The notes below the pieces were generated by a model that saw only the letters and a program-made list of their open reading frames with translations, had not been told where the DNA came from and ran no database searches. Below are positions 35,020 through 43,577 of a stretch of 64,000 nucleotides of DNA, piece by piece. The position numbers were made by a program, and so were the translations under genes. Each line of letters opens with the position of its first letter. Position 1 is the stretch's first letter. The stretch comes from Yimella sp. cx-51 (GTDB lineage Bacteria; Actinomycetota; Actinomycetes; Actinomycetales; Dermatophilaceae): positions 248,001 to 312,000 of the forward strand of contig NZ_CP072113.1 in NCBI RefSeq assembly GCF_017654605.1, read 5' to 3'.

Positions 35020-35134
35020 GGTTGCCTCCCCGACTCTCGGTCCAGGCCGAGTGTGCGTCCCCTCGACGCCTGCACACCACAAAGTCATGGGGAATGGGTG
35101 ACCGCCGTCATCCGTCGCTGCACGCCTCCCCGCG

Positions 35135-35162
35135 CGCAGTGACATTCCCGCAGTGACATTCC
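35135..35162. repeat. tandem 14-bp direct repeat in the LanKC/exporter divergent promoter
   Basis: CGCAGTGACATTCC occurs twice back to back (35135-35148 and 35149-35162). It lies 116 bases before LanKC and 234 before the exporter. The 376-bp gap between the divergent genes holds no coding sequence. Direct repeats like this are typical binding sites for NarL-type regulators; function is inferred. Confidence 0.5.
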
Positions 35163-35396
35163 CCGGACCATGTCTGGCCGACGTCGTCCGAACCTCGACG
35201 TTAACCCGAATATGACGACGATCACACCCTCGGGTCCGCTGGGTGGACGCCGGCCTGCCGCACGTCCGCAGCCACTTCCCAGTGGTGAGACGGCACCCAC
35301 AAGCGGTGACAGCTGGCACTACGAGGCGCGGTCCCGACCGACCTAGCGTCTTGAGCAGACCTGTTGAGCAAGCGCCGTGGAGGGGTGGAGGATCAC

Positions 35397-37130
35397 GTGT
35401 TGGGACAACTGCTGAGACGCGCGCTGCACCGCTATCGACGGTGGATCGCCGCCCTCGTCGTCCTCCAACTTCTCAATGTGGTCGCCAATCTGTATCTTCC
35501 GGCGCTCAACGCCAGGATCATCGATCGTGGGCTGACCCAGGGCCGGACGGATGTGATCTGGCAGACCGGTGTGGTCATGCTGGTGATCGCGCTCGGGCAG
35601 GGTGTGGTCGCGGCAGGAGCCGCGTACATCGGAGCACGGACCGCCACTGGCCTCGGTCGTGATCTGCGCGCAGAGGTGTTCCGCGCGGTGGGGCGGTTCT
35701 CCAGCCGGGAGATGCGCGAGTTCGGCACGGCATCGCTCATCACCCGCACCACCAATGACGTCCAACAGATCCAGATGCTCGTACTGATGGGCTGCACAAT
35801 CTTGGTGATGGCACCGATCATGCTCGTCGGTGGTGTCGTGATGGCACTACAGGCCGACCTCGGCCTCTCGTGGATCATGGCGATCGCCGTCCCCCTGCTC
35901 GTCGCCGCGATCGGATTCTTGGTGACCCGCCTCGTGCCCGGCTATCGCCGGCTGCAGGAGACCGTCGACGACGTCAACGGGGTGCTGCGCGAGCAGCTCA
36001 CCGGCGTGCAGGTCATCCGCGCGTTCGTGCGGGAACCCTTCGAGATCGAGCGCTTCGGACGGACCAACGCCGAACTGACGCAGGTCTCGCGCAGGGTTGC
36101 GCGGATGATGGGCGGACTCTCCCCACTGGTGATGGTCGTGCTCAACGCAGCGATGGTGGCGGTGCTGTGGTTCGGCGGCAAACGCGTCGGCGACGGCTCG
36201 ATGCAGGTCGGCGCGTTGACGGCGTACCTCACCTATCTGGTGATGATTCTGATGTCGGTCACCATGGCATCGGTCATGGTGATGATGATTCCGCGGGCCG
36301 GGGTTGCCGCGTCGCGCATCCAGGAGATTCTCGACACCACGCCGTCAGTGACTGCTCCGGAGCTTCCTCGTGAGGTCGCCCGCCTCGGCGGCCGGGTCGA
36401 GCTCGACCGGGCGCAACTGCGCTACCCGGGCGCTGACGAGCCGGTGCTGCGCGATGTCACTCTCCGGGCCGAGCCGGGGCAGACCATCGCAGTCGTCGGC
36501 TCGACCGGAGCGGGCAAGACCACGCTGCTTTCCCTCATCGCGCGCCTGCTCGATGTCACCGATGGCGCGGTGCGCGTCGACGAGATCGACGTCCGCGATC
36601 TCGACCCCGATCGTCTGCGCAGCCATGTCGGACTCGTTCCGCAGAAGACCTTCCTGTTCAGCGGCACGGTCGCGAGCAACCTGCGCTTCGGCAACCCTGC
36701 GGCCACGGACGCCGAGCTGTGGCGTGCACTCGAAGTCGCCCAAGCGGCGCCGTTCGTACGGGCGATGGACGGCGAGCTCGAGGCGCCGATCACGCAGGGC
36801 GGCGGCAACGTCTCCGGCGGCCAGCGACAGAGGTTGTCCATCGCCCGTGCGCTGGTGGCACGCCCTTCGATCTATCTCTTCGACGATGCCTTTTCCGCGC
36901 TCGACCTCTCGACCGAGGCCGACCTGCGCGAGGCGCTGCGTCCCTACGCCCGACATGCCACGACATTCATTGCCGCACAGCGGATCTCGACTATTTGTAG
37001 CGCCGACCAGATCGTGGTGCTGGAGGCAGGTGAAGTGCAGGGAATCGGCACGCACGAGGAGTTGCTGACTAGCTGCCCGACCTACGGGGAGATCGTCGCG
37101 TCCCAATTGGCCGAAGAGGTGACCGCATGA
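35397..37130 (+). CDS. ABC exporter subunit with degenerate ATP site (class III exporter)
   Basis: This 577-residue half-transporter has six N-terminal membrane helices (about residues 15-300) and an ATPase domain. Walker A is GSTGAGKTT and the signature NVSGGQRQR. The catalytic Glu after Walker B is Asp (LFDDAFSALD) and the switch His is Gln (IAAQRIST), the pattern of the degenerate partner in heterodimeric exporters such as TM287/288. The GTG start at 35397 has GGAGG five bases upstream. It overlaps the next gene (ATGA), so both halves form one exporter, likely for the class III peptide, like AmfA/AmfB. Confidence 0.9.
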   Translation: MLGQLLRRALHRYRRWIAALVVLQLLNVVANLYLPALNARIIDRGLTQGRTDVIWQTGVVMLVIALGQGVVAAGAAYIGARTATGLGRDLRAEVFRAVGRFSSREMREFGTASLITRTTNDVQQIQMLVLMGCTILVMAPIMLVGGVVMALQADLGLSWIMAIAVPLLVAAIGFLVTRLVPGYRRLQETVDDVNGVLREQLTGVQVIRAFVREPFEIERFGRTNAELTQVSRRVARMMGGLSPLVMVVLNAAMVAVLWFGGKRVGDGSMQVGALTAYLTYLVMILMSVTMASVMVMMIPRAGVAASRIQEILDTTPSVTAPELPREVARLGGRVELDRAQLRYPGADEPVLRDVTLRAEPGQTIAVVGSTGAGKTTLLSLIARLLDVTDGAVRVDEIDVRDLDPDRLRSHVGLVPQKTFLFSGTVASNLRFGNPAATDAELWRALEVAQAAPFVRAMDGELEAPITQGGGNVSGGQRQRLSIARALVARPSIYLFDDAFSALDLSTEADLREALRPYARHATTFIAAQRISTICSADQIVVLEAGEVQGIGTHEELLTSCPTYGEIVASQLAEEVTA

Positions 37131-39013
37131 ACACGTCCTCGACCGCGTCCGTCTCGGTCAAACTCGGACCCTCGGGTCGGCGCCTGCTCGGCCTCCTGGT
37201 GGGGCAGCGGCTGCGTATGGTCGCAGTCGTCCTGCTGACGCTGGGCACGGTGGCGACCTATGTCATCGGGCCGCTCCTGACGGGGCGGGCGGTCGACCTC
37301 GTCTTCGCCGGCGCTCTCGGGCAGCGGCTTCCAGCTGATCAGACGAAGGAGGCGGTGGTCGACGGGCTGCGCGCCCACGGCCAGGGGACCTTCGCCGAGG
37401 TGGTCAGTCGGATGGATCTTGTGCCCGGGGTGGGCATCGACTTCGCAGCTCTCGGAGAATTGCTGCTCCTCGCGCTGGCTCTCTTCCTGGTCGGCTCGGC
37501 CTTCCAGTACGCCCAGATTTGGGTGCTCAATGATGCGGTGCAGGACGTCGTCGAAGATCTGCGCAACCGGGTCAGCGCCAAGCTCCACCGGATGCCACTG
37601 GGTTCCTTCCAGGCCAGTGGGCGAGGCGACCTGCTCTCCCGCGTCACCAACGACATCGACAACATCGCGCAGACGTTGAGCCAGACGCTGAGCCAGTTGC
37701 TCTTCTCGCTCCTGACGGTGGTCGGAGTGCTGGCGATGATGCTGCACGTTTCGCCCATGCTGACCCTGGTGGCGGTGATCGCCATACCGCTGGCAAGTGG
37801 GCTATCGCGAGTGGTGATGAAGCGGTCGCAGCCGCGCATGGTGGAGCGCTGGGCCCACACCGGCGCACTCAATGCCCAGGTCGAAGAGGCCTACAGCGGC
37901 CACGACGTGCTCACCGCCTTCGGTCGTCGCGGTGAGGCGCAGGAACGCTTCGACGCCGAGAACAACGCGTTACGTCGTGCGGGTTGGATGGCCGACTTCA
38001 TCTCCGGATTGATGACGCCGATCATGATGTGCGTCAGCAACCTCACCTATGTCGCGGTGTGTGTCGTCGGAGGCCTCCGGGTGGCGTCCGGCTCGCTCAC
38101 GGTCGGTGATGTCACCGCGTTCGTGCAGTACTCGCGCCAGTTCACCCAGCCGCTGTCGCAGATCGCGTCGATGACCAACCTGATGCAGTCGGGCGTTGCC
38201 TCCGCCGAGCGGGTCTTCGAACTGCTCGACGCACCCGAGGAGACTCCCGACGCACACGCACCTGGCCGGTTGGACGCTGTTCGAGGGCACGTGCAATTCG
38301 AGGACGTGGGCTTCAGCTACTCGCCCGAGCAACCACTGATCGAGCATCTCGACCTCGATGTCCAGCCGGGCCGAACCGTGGCGATCGTCGGACCGACCGG
38401 GGCGGGCAAGAGCACGTTGATCAATCTGCTCCTGCGGTTCTACGACGCGGACAGTGGACGGATCCTGCTCGACGGTCGGCCGATCACCGAGATACCGCGT
38501 GACCAACTGCGCTCCCGGATCGGGATGGTGCTGCAGGACACCTGGCTGTTCCGCGGGTCGATCCGCGACAACATCGCCTACGGCAATCTGCACGCCACGG
38601 AGGAGCAGATTCGCGAGGCCGCGCGGGAGACCTTTGTCGAGCGATTCGTGCACACCTTGCCGGACAGCTACGACACGGTGGTGCAGGACGACGGAGCCAA
38701 TCTCTCGGTGGGGCAGCGTCAGCTCATCACCATCGCCCGGGCTGCGCTCGCGGCGCCGCGATTGTTGATCCTCGACGAGGCCACAAGTTCGGTCGACACC
38801 CGCACCGAGGCGTTGTTGCAGCAAGCGATGACGGCGCTGCGTACCGGCCGCACCAGCTTCGTGATCGCGCACCGACTCTCGACCATCCGCGACGCAGACA
38901 CGATTCTGGTCATGGAGGGCGGCGCCATGGTCGAGCAGGGCTCCCACGACGAATTGTTGGCGCACGACGGCGCCTACCGCCGGTTGTACGACGCGCAGTT
39001 CGCGGGGACGTGA
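37127..39013 (+). CDS. ABC exporter subunit with canonical ATP site (class III exporter)
   Basis: This 628-residue half-transporter has six membrane helices in the first 360 residues and a canonical ATPase domain. Walker A is GPTGAGKST, signature NLSVGQRQL, Walker B LLILDEATSSVD and switch VIAHRLST. A roughly 60-residue insertion between helices 1 and 2 is longer than usual and lies outside. It completes the heterodimer with the preceding subunit, overlapping it by four bases. It is divergent from LanKC, as in many amf/ram-type clusters. Confidence in the exporter class is high; the cargo is inferred from context. Confidence 0.9.
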   Translation: MNTSSTASVSVKLGPSGRRLLGLLVGQRLRMVAVVLLTLGTVATYVIGPLLTGRAVDLVFAGALGQRLPADQTKEAVVDGLRAHGQGTFAEVVSRMDLVPGVGIDFAALGELLLLALALFLVGSAFQYAQIWVLNDAVQDVVEDLRNRVSAKLHRMPLGSFQASGRGDLLSRVTNDIDNIAQTLSQTLSQLLFSLLTVVGVLAMMLHVSPMLTLVAVIAIPLASGLSRVVMKRSQPRMVERWAHTGALNAQVEEAYSGHDVLTAFGRRGEAQERFDAENNALRRAGWMADFISGLMTPIMMCVSNLTYVAVCVVGGLRVASGSLTVGDVTAFVQYSRQFTQPLSQIASMTNLMQSGVASAERVFELLDAPEETPDAHAPGRLDAVRGHVQFEDVGFSYSPEQPLIEHLDLDVQPGRTVAIVGPTGAGKSTLINLLLRFYDADSGRILLDGRPITEIPRDQLRSRIGMVLQDTWLFRGSIRDNIAYGNLHATEEQIREAARETFVERFVHTLPDSYDTVVQDDGANLSVGQRQLITIARAALAAPRLLILDEATSSVDTRTEALLQQAMTALRTGRTSFVIAHRLSTIRDADTILVMEGGAMVEQGSHDELLAHDGAYRRLYDAQFAGT

Positions 39014-39059
39014 CGAAGCGCTTCGTCGGCTCGGCGCACAACCTTCCGGTCATGGCGCA

Positions 39060-39137
39060 CACAAGTCGCGGACGCCGCGTGCACAATTCGCGGGTCGACC
39101 CATCTGTGAGCACAGCTCGCGTCCGCCGCGACTTGTG
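39060..39137. repeat. intergenic palindrome, type B copy 2
   Basis: CACAAGTCGCGG (39060-39071) faces CCGCGACTTGTG (39126-39137). Between them lie variants GCACAATTCGCGG and GCACAGCTCGCG, so the unit appears about three times directly and once inverted. The arms match type B copy 1 at 19557-19607. It lies after the exporter genes. Confidence 0.6.
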
Positions 39138-39180
39138 CACGCGACGCCGCCCAATGTGTGAGGTGCGTGAGGGAATGAGG

Positions 39181-39214
39181 AAGCCCCGACCGGCGCATCC
39201 GCCTGTCGGGGCTT
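39181..39214. terminator. terminator at the chromosomal side of the integrated element
   Basis: A perfect 10-bp stem, AAGCCCCGAC (39181-39190) with GTCGGGGCTT (39205-39214), sits just outside the left attachment repeat. It was probably the original terminator of the tRNA-Arg gene before insertion; a similar stem stands in the same place beside the intact tRNA (44016-44042). Confidence 0.65.
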
Positions 39215-39223
39215 GAATCCTCG

Positions 39224-39281
39224 GTCTCAACACAGAGCGCACCCGTAGGGATTCGAACCCCAAACCTTCTGATCCGTAGTC
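39224..39281. repeat. left attachment repeat with tRNA-Arg 3' fragment
   Basis: These 58 bases are identical to 44054-44111. They contain the 3' part of tRNA-Arg (acceptor, T arm and anticodon region) on the minus strand. This is the duplicated attachment site left when the element entered the tRNA gene. Sequence beyond 39281 no longer matches the tRNA 5' half. Confidence 0.85.
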
Positions 39282-39494
39282 GGGTCATCCGCCTCTTGAG
39301 CAACGGTCCTGGCCGGGCCAGCAGGGCTGCTCGGTCTCCTCCCGGGTGCCGACGTCTGCGATTGCGGACCCCTGTTGCTGGCAGAACTGCTGTCACTTCA
39401 TGACGGCTTTGCACGCGGTGCGGATCAACACAATGCGCCACCCAAGAACTTCACGGACCGGACGGTTTCGGTCTCGAACCTGGAGGACAGAAGA

Positions 39495-39919
39495 ATGAAC
39501 GTGAGTGACCATTCCAAGCTCGTCAGAGCGTGGCGTAACGAACTTCAGAACTGGTGTGACGAGCACAGCGCCTCGTTTCAGGACGTCGACGAGTCCGAGC
39601 CGAACTATCGAGAAACGGTGATCGAGATGCCACTGGACCGCGAGTCGGTCGCCGGTCGATCGCCGCCGAGCAGGCTGCAGTCGCGGTCGAGGAGGATCTT
39701 CCTCAACTTCACCTGAGTTCGTACGTTGATCGTGCCGACGATGTGGCCCGCACGATCCTTCGGGACTTCCCCGGATTGGTGAAGGTGTCGAAGGACGAAC
39801 GTCGAGATCTCGTTTTCGTCGCGCTGCGCGCGGCGGATGCCGAGTGCGTCGACTCGTATGAAGTTGTGCAGCTGGTGATTGATGCGGTCGAACGCCGAGT
39901 TCAAGAAACCGACAGGTAG
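39495..39919 (+). pseudogene. frameshifted small gene inside the integrated element
   Basis: ATG 39495 opens a frame (MNVSDHSKLVRAWRNELQNW) that breaks near 39650. The coding pattern continues in another frame (VEEDLPQLHLSSYVDRADDV) to TAG 39919. Joined, about 140 residues result, mostly alpha-helical and acidic. I recognise no family. A real frameshift or a base-calling error would both explain it. A terminator follows at 39940. Confidence 0.55.
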
Positions 39920-39939
39920 AACACGCCAGGAGATAGATA

Positions 39940-39975
39940 GCGGGAGCCTCAATCAACTCTGATCGGGGCTCCCGC
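39940..39975 (+). terminator. terminator after the frameshifted gene
   Basis: GCGGGAGCC (39940-39948) pairs with GGCTCCCGC (39967-39975) across an 18-base loop, 20 bases after the stop codon. Confidence 0.5.
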
Positions 39976-40387
39976 CGTGGTCATGGCGTAGGGGTGGACA
40001 GTGGGGTGCGCGGAGGTCGAGCTTGCGAGGCCGGAGCGCGGGGCCCCGGCGGGCCACCCCCACGCAGCCCGCGCGCCGAAGGCGCGCCTTGAGTCAGTAG
40101 AGAAAGTTCTCACACTCGGGTCAGCGGGACCGCCACTCATGGAACCTTCGTGCGCCGCCACTGGCGTGTGATCGCCTGACACCGTTCACCAAAGCACCGA
40201 GTGGAAGGGGCGAGTCAGCTACCATTCGCGAGAGGGCCGTAAGTTAGTGGGCTTCCGCCTCCGCTTGCGGACGACCGGCCTGACCAGTCACTCAGCTGAG
40301 GGGACCCTTTTGTCTCCGACTGGGAATTCCACGTTCCAGGCTCCGACGGGCGGTGCGGCGAACTGTGCAGAACTCAATTGCTAATTT
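39976..40387. other. non-coding stretch in the integrated element
   Basis: I see no supported gene here. A 77-codon minus-strand frame (39949-40182) lacks a ribosome site and is Ala/Pro/Ser-rich without family features. Composition falls in G+C toward 40300, in contrast to the chromosome. Confidence 0.5.
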
Positions 40388-40648
40388 GTGGGGGAATCGA
40401 AGGTGACGCGCAATATTGTCGGCGTATGGCGCCAAATGACGTCGTTTCAGCGCCTTCGGTGCATAATTCCCTCCCTGGTAATTCTAGCACTTGCTAGCTA
40501 CAGCGCAGCTATGCGCGTCTCTGTAGCAACGGGGGCGGATGGAAAGCTTTGGTCGGCTCTGCGGGTGCTGGGGCCTGGAGCGCTAGCAGCGATCCTGTTT
40601 TTCCTTATCGGAATGTGGATAATTAATAGGACTGAGTCAAGAGATTGA
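40388..40648 (+). CDS. small two-helix membrane protein in low-GC island segment
   Basis: This 86-residue frame has two hydrophobic segments (about residues 27-43 and 62-80: LAAILFFLIGMWII) and basic ends. Base composition is clearly less G+C-rich than the chromosome and codons ending in A/T are common, a sign of foreign origin. The start may be GTG 40388 or GTG 40403. No family is recognised. It is a candidate cargo gene of the integrated element. Confidence 0.5.
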   Translation: MGESKVTRNIVGVWRQMTSFQRLRCIIPSLVILALASYSAAMRVSVATGADGKLWSALRVLGPGALAAILFFLIGMWIINRTESRD

Positions 40649-40879
40649 AGTTTGAGTGTTCTGCAGTGAGCAAGTAGGAAAGAAGCGAGCTGCGGTCCGT
40701 ACTCCGCGATGGGCGTCAAACCATAGCCTGGGCACTAGCGGCCGCCGGTGATCGGCGACCCACATGTGGCCATGACGACGGCTGTCAACCAGTCACACTC
40801 CAACGGGGTGCGACGGTCTCACCAGCGTGGGAACCGTCCGTGATTACGGCGAGCCAACCACCGCCCGGTCGCGACGACG

Positions 40880-41035
40880 ATTCGTCGCCTCGAGACGCCG
40901 TCGGCTCGCCGAACGCCGCCGCACGCCGTCGCGGGTGTACGCGCCGAGGCCATCGAGCAGGTTCTGGGGCTCTGGGTAGCCGGAGAAGTCGTCTTCTGCC
41001 CCGATGTAGAACGTGACGGCCCGGAGTCCGTTCTT
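40880..41035 (-). pseudogene. truncated, frameshifted third copy of the 41-kb paralogous family
   Basis: On the minus strand, AVTFYIGAEDDFSGYPE continues to AYTRDGV and then, after a one-base shift, AFGEPTASRGDE. This matches the central and C-terminal part of the intact protein encoded at 41074-41511 (VSFYLIAQGGFDAYPG, EYTRDGV, AFGEPTASRSDD). The N-terminal half is missing. It marks a past duplication or recombination within the family. Confidence 0.7.
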
Positions 41036-41073
41036 CCGCGTCGATGTCGCCGTCGAGCGTTCGCGTGACGGCG

Positions 41074-41511
41074 TCAGCCGTCGACGCGCTCGCGCATCAC
41101 ATTCACGGTCCAGACGACACCCTCCTCGTCGTATTCGAAGTGCACGACGCGGTCGTCGACCTCATAGAGATCCCAGTCATCGCTGCGAGACGCCGTCGGC
41201 TCGCCGAACGCAGCACGAACGCCGTCCCTGGTGTACTCCTCGATGCCGCTGATGAGCGTGGCTCGGCCGGGGTACGCGTCGAAGCCGCCTTGGGCGATGA
41301 GGTAGAACGACACCTGCGTCAGCCCCTGCTCGTCGAACACGAAGCCGACGCCGCTCTTGTAGTAGCTGACATAGTGCGCGAACGGGCCCTTGAAGGTCTG
41401 CGTCTTCGCCTTGCCCTGCTGCTGCTCCATGATCGCCTGGACGGCTGCGACATCCTCAGCGAGGCCGAGCACGGCAAGGTACGGGACGCAGTCACCGATA
41501 ATGGTCGTCAT
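41074..41511 (-). CDS. unknown acidic protein of a paralogous family (possible immunity protein)
   Basis: The 145-residue acidic protein begins MTTIIGDCVPYLAVLGLAED and ends in a beta-rich part with AFGEPTASRSDDWDLYEVDD and VHFEYDEEG. A decayed copy lies just downstream, and the next gene upstream has a similar C-terminal layout (LGEP, then DLYRYGDHYLRFDY). I do not recognise a Pfam name. Tandem small acidic proteins with a decayed copy on a mobile element resemble immunity-gene arrays against polymorphic toxins, but no toxin gene is present, so this is a guess. Confidence 0.7.
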   Translation of the reverse strand: MTTIIGDCVPYLAVLGLAEDVAAVQAIMEQQQGKAKTQTFKGPFAHYVSYYKSGVGFVFDEQGLTQVSFYLIAQGGFDAYPGRATLISGIEEYTRDGVRAAFGEPTASRSDDWDLYEVDDRVVHFEYDEEGVVWTVNVMRERVDG

Positions 41512-41572
41512 CAGTTCATCCTCATGGTCGAGTCGCGCGTGGTCGGGGACGTCAGGAAAAGCGCTAGCAGCC

Positions 41573-42022
41573 TCAGTCCTCCACGCCGGCGATCGTCATC
41601 GAGACGACTTCGACGCGGCCGCGCTGATAGTCGAAGCGCAGATAGTGATCGCCGTAGCGATAGAGGTCCATGATCTGGCTTGCACGATCAGGCTCGCCCA
41701 GGCGCTTCTCGACCTCGCCACGGGTGCCCTCGCCGTCGAGCCCCTCGATGAACGCGGCGGGGTCGCGGTAGGTCGGCTCGCCTGCGTCGGAGCGCAGCGG
41801 GATGCGGATCACGATGGGCTTTCCGCTGCGGAGTCTGATGCTGCCTCCGGTCGCGGCGTAGTGGAGCATGAGGTCGGTCCCGCCGCTGGGGCGCTCGTAC
41901 TCCTCGGACTCCATGCCGGGACCGAGGAGTGCGATGGCTTCGCCGAGCGCGGTCGCATCACCGGCGAGCGCAGCGTCGAAGACACCGATCTCACCCGGCG
42001 GAAGGGTTCGGGGCGCTGTCAT
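41573..42022 (-). CDS. unknown acidic protein, distant paralog of the 41-kb family
   Basis: This 149-residue protein starts at ATG 42022 with GGGAG nine bases upstream; ATG 42031 is possible but overlaps the site. The C-terminal part (VEKRLGEPDRASQ, DLYRYGDHYLRFDYQRG) parallels that of the neighbouring 145-residue protein (AFGEP..., DLYEVDDRVVHFEYDEEG). The N-terminal half differs, with an ADAALAGDATALGEAIALLG-like helix pair that recalls an ankyrin turn. The two genes are 61 bases apart in one orientation. Function is unknown; a role as paired immunity-like proteins is speculative. Confidence 0.7.
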   Translation of the reverse strand: MTAPRTLPPGEIGVFDAALAGDATALGEAIALLGPGMESEEYERPSGGTDLMLHYAATGGSIRLRSGKPIVIRIPLRSDAGEPTYRDPAAFIEGLDGEGTRGEVEKRLGEPDRASQIMDLYRYGDHYLRFDYQRGRVEVVSMTIAGVED

Positions 42023-42167
42023 GGTCACCATCTCCCGTTGTTGGCGCGGCGGATCCCCGCCAGGATCTTATCGATTCGCCAGAAACGACCACGACTGACG
42101 ACGCCGATCGGGCGCGTCGCTGCTGACCGCGCACACCGTCGGGTACCTCCACACCGAGTCAGAGTTG

Positions 42168-43576
42168 AGTCCCGCATAGTGGTGTAGCGCGGTCGCGGTG
42201 AGCGTCTTGGTACTGGACGTGAGCGCGGCCACCGCGTGATCCTTCGAGTGAACCTTCCACAGCTCTCTCGAATGGAGTCATCACGATGACCGCTCCACAC
42301 ATTGTTGACCCTGCCGGGCTTCTGGGCGAGGCCTTGGCCGAAGCATCACCGGATCTGATGCGCATCCTGCTGTAAACCATGATCAACGCGTTGCTGTCTG
42401 CGGACGCCGACGCCGTGGTCGGCGCCGAGTGGGGACGCCCCACTGCGGCCCGCACGAGCCAGCGCAACGGCTACCGACACCGCGACCTCGACACCCGGGT
42501 CGGCACGATCGATGTCGCGATCCCCAAACTCAGGAAGGCACCTACTTCCCCGAGTGGCTGCTCGAGCGTCGCAAACGATCAGAGTCCGCGCTGATCACCG
42601 TCGTCGCGGACTGCTACCTCGCCGGGGTCTCCACCCGCAGGATGGACAAACTCGTCAAGACCCTCGGCATCGACGGGCTGTCAAAGTCCCAGGTCTCCCG
42701 GGTGGCAACCGACCTGGACTCGATCGTTGAGGACTTCCGCCACCGACCCCTCACCGAGGCCGGTCCGTTCACCTTCGTCACCGCCGACGCACTCACGATG
42801 AAAGTCCGTGAAGGCGGCAGGGTGATCAACGCCGTGGCGCTGCTGGCCACCGGGGTCAACGGCGACGGCACCGAGAAGTCCTCGGGCTCCGGGTCGCGAC
42901 TAGTGAGACCGGGGCGGCGTGGAACGAGTTCTTCGCCGACCTGGTCGCCCGCGGCCTGACCGGGGTTCGGCTGGTCACCTCCGATGCTCATTCCGGGCTG
43001 CGCGAGGCGATCGCGGCGAACCTTCCGGGCACGTCCTGGCAACGGTGCCGCACCCATGACGCGTTCAACCTGATGAGTGTCACGCCCAAGAGCATGTGGC
43101 CGGCGGTCAAAGCGATGCTGCACAGCGTGTACGACCAAACCGACGCACCCTCGGTGCACGCCCAGTTCGACCGGCTGCTGGACTACGTCGCCGAGAAGCT
43201 ACCGACCGTGTTCGAGCACCTCGACACCGCCCGCGCCGACCTGTTGTCCCTCACCGCGTTCCCGAAGGAGATCTGGACCCACATCTGGTCCAACAACCCG
43301 ACCGAGCGCCTCACCAAGGAGATCCGGCGACGCACCGACGCCGTCGGAATCTTCTCCAACCGCGAGGCCATCGTGCGCCTGGTCGGCGCCATCCTGGCCG
43401 CGCAAACCGACGAATGGGCAGAAGGCCGCCGCTACCTCGGACTCGAGGTCCTGGCCCGCTCCCGCGTCACCATCGTGCCCGCCACCGAACCCGAGATCGG
43501 AGCTGATGAATTACCCGCGCTGACTGCCTGACCACCCCAACGAGGAACACGCAGCGCTACACCACTACCGGGGACT
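42168..43576 (+). mobile_element. IS256-family insertion sequence, inactive
   Basis: Imperfect terminal inverted repeats frame a dead IS256-type transposase: AGTCCCGCATAGTGGTGTAG at the left (from 42168) and the matching complement ending at 43576. Length is about 1.4 kb, normal for the family. I see no 8-9 bp target duplication in the flanks, and the right end abuts an integrase fragment whose N-terminal half is absent on the left. An adjacent deletion after insertion would explain this. Ends are exact only to a few bases. Confidence 0.8.
42286..43531 (+). pseudogene. IS256-family transposase, broken
   Basis: The mutator-type transposase sequence is recognisable end to end. It starts MTAPHIVDPAGLLGEALAEA and includes DALTMKVREGGRVIN, a LVTSDAHSGLREAI core and the conserved RCRTHDAFNLM region. 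It ends with SNNPTERLTKEIRRRTDAVG, the family's C-terminal signature. A TAA at 42373 replaces an expected Gln codon. A base is missing near 42537 (PKLRKG shift), and the frame shifts again near 42880. It cannot make an active protein, though intact relatives elsewhere could still move it. Confidence 0.85.
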
Positions 43577-43577
43577 T

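Noticed and set aside
39060-39137. CRISPR-like array
   Set aside because: Only about three imperfect short units with no regular spacers and no cas genes; it is a palindromic intergenic repeat. No CRISPR array was seen anywhere in the window.
39238-39310. Second functional tRNA-Arg
   Set aside because: Only the 3' half matches; beyond 39281 the D arm and 5' acceptor are not formed. It is the attachment-site copy.
39949-40182. 77-codon minus-strand frame in the island
   Set aside because: No ribosome site, low-complexity composition, and it overlaps a terminator.
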